A stretch of DNA of 21,722 nucleotides from Paramacrobiotus richtersi. Its lineage: Eukaryota > Tardigrada > Eutardigrada > Parachela > Macrobiotidae. A model generated the notes under the pieces. That model worked only from the letters and a program-made list of their open reading frames with translations, was not told the DNA's origin and made no database searches. This document shows positions 18,565 through 21,722 of the stretch, piece by piece; position 1 is the first letter of the stretch; each line of letters begins with the position of its first letter. Location: assembly GCA_034698045.1 (NCBI GenBank), contig JAQGAU010001063.1:1-21722 (forward strand), given 5' to 3'. The position numbers and the translations under genes are program-made.

Positions 18565-19259
18565 TGCATACAATGAAAAATGCCTGTTTTCTAATGAAAA
18601 TAGTGGGAATGTTGCTCTTTCTTTCGTTTTCAAGATATCTGCATAATTTTACAAGAGGAACTGCTCGTTTTGTATGAGATACACTTTTGGCAATGATAAG
18701 TGATTGCTCGAATGTTGTTTGATTTTTGTTGCGGACGCATGAAAGATTCGTCTAAAGCCCTTTCTGTCAACAATGGTTACCGCATTAATTAACAATACCA
18801 GGTTTACAGAAAAATATCCATTAGAGAAAATCCCGGTTTTAGTTAAACACCCACTCTGAAACAACTCGGCTATAACAGACGTTAATTAATGAAATCGAAA
18901 GGTCAACATTTTCTAATCTGGAATCGATTTTCTTACGGATCGAGTTTGATGTCTGCGATTCAGGTTTCCCCAGCCTATTCACTGTTTTCCTCACATACCG
19001 TATGGAGAGAACAACTACTGAAATGTTGATCACCCAGTGAGCGGAAGTGCGCTATGATACCGCAGTGCACGCCAGAAAGGGTTAGCCTGTAGCCGGAAGT
19101 ATGTCATTAAGAATCCAGCGCCCTCTCAGGCTAATTACGCCTCTTTTTCAAGTACGCCCCGGTAGAAACATCGCACACAGAAGAACGCTGCGACACGGTT
19201 AACCACTCGCAATATACGTGTACATTATTCGACGTGCAAATTTACGAGTACATTACTCA
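18565..19259. other. Convergent intergenic region between the GPCR and the ionotropic receptor gene
   Basis: This holds the 3' untranslated regions of both genes. No coding exon recognised. A short inverted pair TTAGCCTG / CAGGCTAA lies at about 19081-19134, with a CAGCGCCCTC motif also found beside the intron foldback at about 16468. Confidence 0.45.
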
Positions 19260-21722
19260 TTAGATCGCGCTCGTACAGTATTCACAAAGTTTCTTGTAGA
19301 TGATTTCTAATATAAAGAAAAATAAGTCGAACGCGCCAGCGAAAACTGCCGCTCCGGTAATGGGACGGATGTCATCAAACGTGAGGGGATGGAAGGTGGC
19401 CGTTATAGCTTTAGGCAGCTCCTTCGGCAGGCAGTGTTGCATTGATGGTGTGCGGTACAACTGTGTGTAGTAACGGTTGTCTGAGTCGACGATTCCAGTT
19501 TGCTTTATCTGGTCGTACCTATCAAGTGAGAAACAAGTTAAACAGACCTACATGCCGATCGCATGTCATCAACACCAAGAAAAGTTCACATAAAAGTAGC
19601 TCGATGAATATATCGCAGTTCTACATAAACAGACTATGTGAATCTTTTGCTGACTATTAACTAATAAGTAAGTACCTAAACTTGTTGAGCTATTCTAACA
19701 TTCTAATTTACTTTTCTTGACACATGATGTGACATAAGATTCTGATGACTGTAACTGCATGTATTTGTACATTAAAGGGGCGTTCTGCGACATTATGGAG
19801 CTTGGATTTATATGGCATTGCGCTGTCAAAATTCACCGAACTTTGATCAGTCCATATGACCACTGAAAGTAAGGCACACTGACGAAAATGATTACTTTTG
19901 CTGAAAAGATGCCTGTAATCCAGAGTTGCGGGGAAAGATGAAGGCGCTGATGGGATGCGGAGTGATACCGGCAATGGCGATGACGATCTGGCAGGAGTGC
20001 TGAGCCAAATCCAGGTGATCATCCTGAGAGATGATCACCGCCGCTAATTCCTCCGTTAGCACGTGTACCACGAAGGACTGGTACACATCGGGGTTGACTT
20101 GAATGGGGATGAGACGCTCACCCAAATTAAGCATGTGCTGTCTGGGGTCCAGCTGGAAAACACAAGGTACGATCGACAGTATTCCACTGCAGCCTGAAAT
20201 GATATTAAACCACGCTGTGGATAATACAAAGCTCTTTAATTTTTAAAAGGTCACTTATAAGTGATACTAACAGTAATCTTAGTATTTCGCTACAGTAGGC
20301 GAAGCCTTATTAACGGCAGTTGCACAGGCGCCCTTCGGACTGGCTATTGGAAATTCTTGGATTTTTTGAATTTTGTAATGATGCATTAGCGATGCAGTAT
20401 AGTCTTGCGCGTCATCGTAAATAAAAAACCCAGGTAAATGTACGCGCAAAGATACGGAACCCGGGCGCAAGAATTTGTGTGGAAAGTGTTGTGTTGAAAG
20501 TTCTAATCACACTAACGTTTTCACTACAGTTTTATACAACAACTTTTGCACGTTTGTTGTACATACACGAAAATTTCTTTTCATATTGCTGGTTCCATAA
20601 ATGGTAAAATTGGACTGCAGAAGCTGCGCCAGCGTGGAAAACGGCAGTAGACGTAAACGCCCGGCGGCCAAAATCGACCGTAGCTGCGACGAGATGATGC
20701 TGATGATTATAACGGTCCAGAACATGAAGATGACTGTCACGAACGAATGGGCCATGAGCCAGCGATACCGATGCGGCATTTCCACGCCACCTGTTCAAGA
20801 TAACGAATTACCTGGGCAAGAACAACCTAGATTGCTGTCATAATTTTTTTTCAATTTTGCCGAAACGTGACGTCTGGGAAAACAGGTACCGCGCTTCCGA
20901 CAGATCACACAGCGTGCAAAATTGTAAATTACAGTAACGGTAGTTCCTGCACATGCGCTCGCCTAATTGGGTGCAAAGACCTTGTGTTGAAAAATAAAAT
21001 CACGTACTGGGTGAAAACGGCGCGGAGGAAGCCTGGTTTTTACTGATTTATTTCTTATGAACCCTCGGCTGACCATAGGGAGCCAAGGTGCTTTAATTAA
21101 TTAATCGACTCCCATTGAGATATTTATTCAGATTTATAAACGCCCTGGACATTCCATCCACGAAATTGATCTCATTTTGCAAAAAAAATCTAACGCACGC
21201 TGCATTAGTAAAGAAAATATGCATCGTTGTAAAAACGCAGAAACAATCGATATAAATAATCTAATAATGTTCTGTTGTTGTGGCTATGTCAGCCGGTTCA
21301 CAAAAGAGTCCTTCCAGCGCAGTTTTTGCACGAACCGATCACACTGTGGAACTACCTTGTGGCAGTAGCAAATGACGTACTGTTACGCATTTCTCGCGTT
21401 TTTTACGTAAAATCTACCTTGTCTTACAACATCCGGCCGTCTTTTCTTAAATAAGAAATGTATTCTTATGCTCATGAAGGACGTAAAATGGCGTAAATAG
21501 CTAAATAATTGTATGCAAATGTTAAATATGCTTTCATACGAGAAAAACAGTATATAATTACAGAGATCTCTGCACTTGTAACGACCTTACCAAAACCCAG
21601 CACAGCTTCCAGCATCTTAAACGGCCACAACTGCAGATCATTCACCACACTCCGTCGCGGCCCGAACAGATAACCCGACACTTTACCCAGCAGTGTCAAC
21701 AACATCCACACCAGCACAAACA
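19260..21722 (-). CDS. Ionotropic receptor / iGluR-like ligand-gated channel, C-terminal 302 residues (partial)
   Basis: Visible exons are 21722-21591 (5' incomplete), 20790-20569, 20193-19896 and 19518-19260 (stop TAA). Introns are 800, 375 and 377 bp; phases 1, 1 and 2 all match, with donors GTAAGG, GTGTAT and GTAATC and acceptors TTGAACAG, ATTTCAG and TTGATAG. The order of parts is that of an ionotropic glutamate receptor fold: M1 (FVLVWMLLTLLGKVSGYLFG), pore loop (LQLWPFKMLEAVLGFGG), M3 (HSFVTVIFMFWTVIIISIIS), then S2 starting LLPFSTLAQLLQSN, with AAVIISQDD, FIFPRNSGLQASF and IKQTGIVD, a cysteine before M4, and M4 (TGAAVFAGAFDLFFFILEII). The SYTANLAAF gate of classical iGluRs is replaced by IISSQLRSILAA, and the acidic residue that grips glutamate in S2 seems missing, so a divergent chemosensory IR is more likely than a synaptic receptor. 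The amino-terminal and S1 parts lie beyond the window edge. Confidence 0.85.
20791..21590 (-). other. 800-bp intron of the ionotropic receptor gene
   Basis: It lies between the pore-loop exon and the M3 exon. Open frames within (for example 21177-21368 plus) show no domain. Nothing else recognised. Confidence 0.65.

Noticed and set aside
18091-18633. 180-codon minus-strand open frame
   Set aside because: It is the mirror of the second GPCR exon, which carries CWTP and NPIISY in the plus frame.
20279-20470. Inclusion of this open frame as a regular exon of the ionotropic receptor
   Set aside because: Direct joining of 20569 to 20193 keeps phase and gives a normal-length S2 region; inclusion would need a poor donor to get back into phase.
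1-21722. CRISPR arrays, bacterial operons, rRNA and tRNA genes
   Set aside because: No regularly spaced repeats with unique spacers, no ribosome-binding-site pattern, and no tRNA A/B-box or rRNA core found by eye. A covariance-model scan could still find a small RNA.

Overview
The window reads as nuclear DNA of a small invertebrate animal. Genes are split by spliceosomal introns with good GT/AG sites, there are no bacterial operons or Shine-Dalgarno sites, and retrotransposon and DNA-transposon remains are scattered between genes. A secreted chitin-binding (CBM14) protein and a divergent ionotropic-receptor-type channel point to an ecdysozoan. Moderate GC, introns from about 40 bp to 3.7 kb, and MATH-BTB and orphan GPCR genes would fit a tardigrade, but the sequence alone does not prove the phylum.

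Layout from left to right. 1-366 (minus) is the C-terminal part of a LINE-type reverse transcriptase running off the left edge; next to it is one copy of a dispersed repeat (A1), then a 24-bp minisatellite (816-950) and a decayed CUB-like coding patch broken by stops and a C13 run (about 1043-1490). A three-exon minus-strand gene (3630-2579) encodes a 203-residue secreted protein with one complete six-cysteine chitin-binding domain; a cluster of small palindromes lies upstream of it. 4310-5090 holds two more dispersed repeats (C1, B1), followed by a GC-rich, coding-like but frame-broken stretch (about 5090-5814).

5815-7470 has no gene I can support. A 111-bp foldback element with 49-bp arms and a 7-bp direct repeat at each edge (7471-7595) sits just upstream of a plus-strand MATH-BTB gene (CDS 7986-10151, four coding exons, 355 aa), whose product should be a substrate adaptor for a Cullin-3 ubiquitin ligase. 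Behind it lie repeat copies A2, C2 and B2, a 5'-truncated LINE insertion with a perfect 15-bp target-site duplication (11277-11590), and a 960-bp Tc1/mariner-like element with 25-bp inverted ends and TA duplications (12352-13311).

The right half is sensory or signalling in character. 13766-18564 (plus) encodes a complete 371-residue class A GPCR in two coding exons separated by a 3.7-kb intron, with two foldback sequences inside the intron. 19260-21722 (minus) is the 3' half of an ionotropic-receptor/ionotropic glutamate receptor-like channel in four visible exons, carrying M1, pore loop, M3, the second ligand-binding half and M4; its 5' half lies beyond the right edge. The two receptor genes are convergent.

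The genes do not form an obvious pathway. All models come from reading frames, splice-site phase and family motifs; no alignment or transcript data were available. I found no new multi-gene system. The most distinctive items are the foldback element, the mariner-like element, the TSD-flanked LINE tail, and the unusual motif substitutions in the two receptors.
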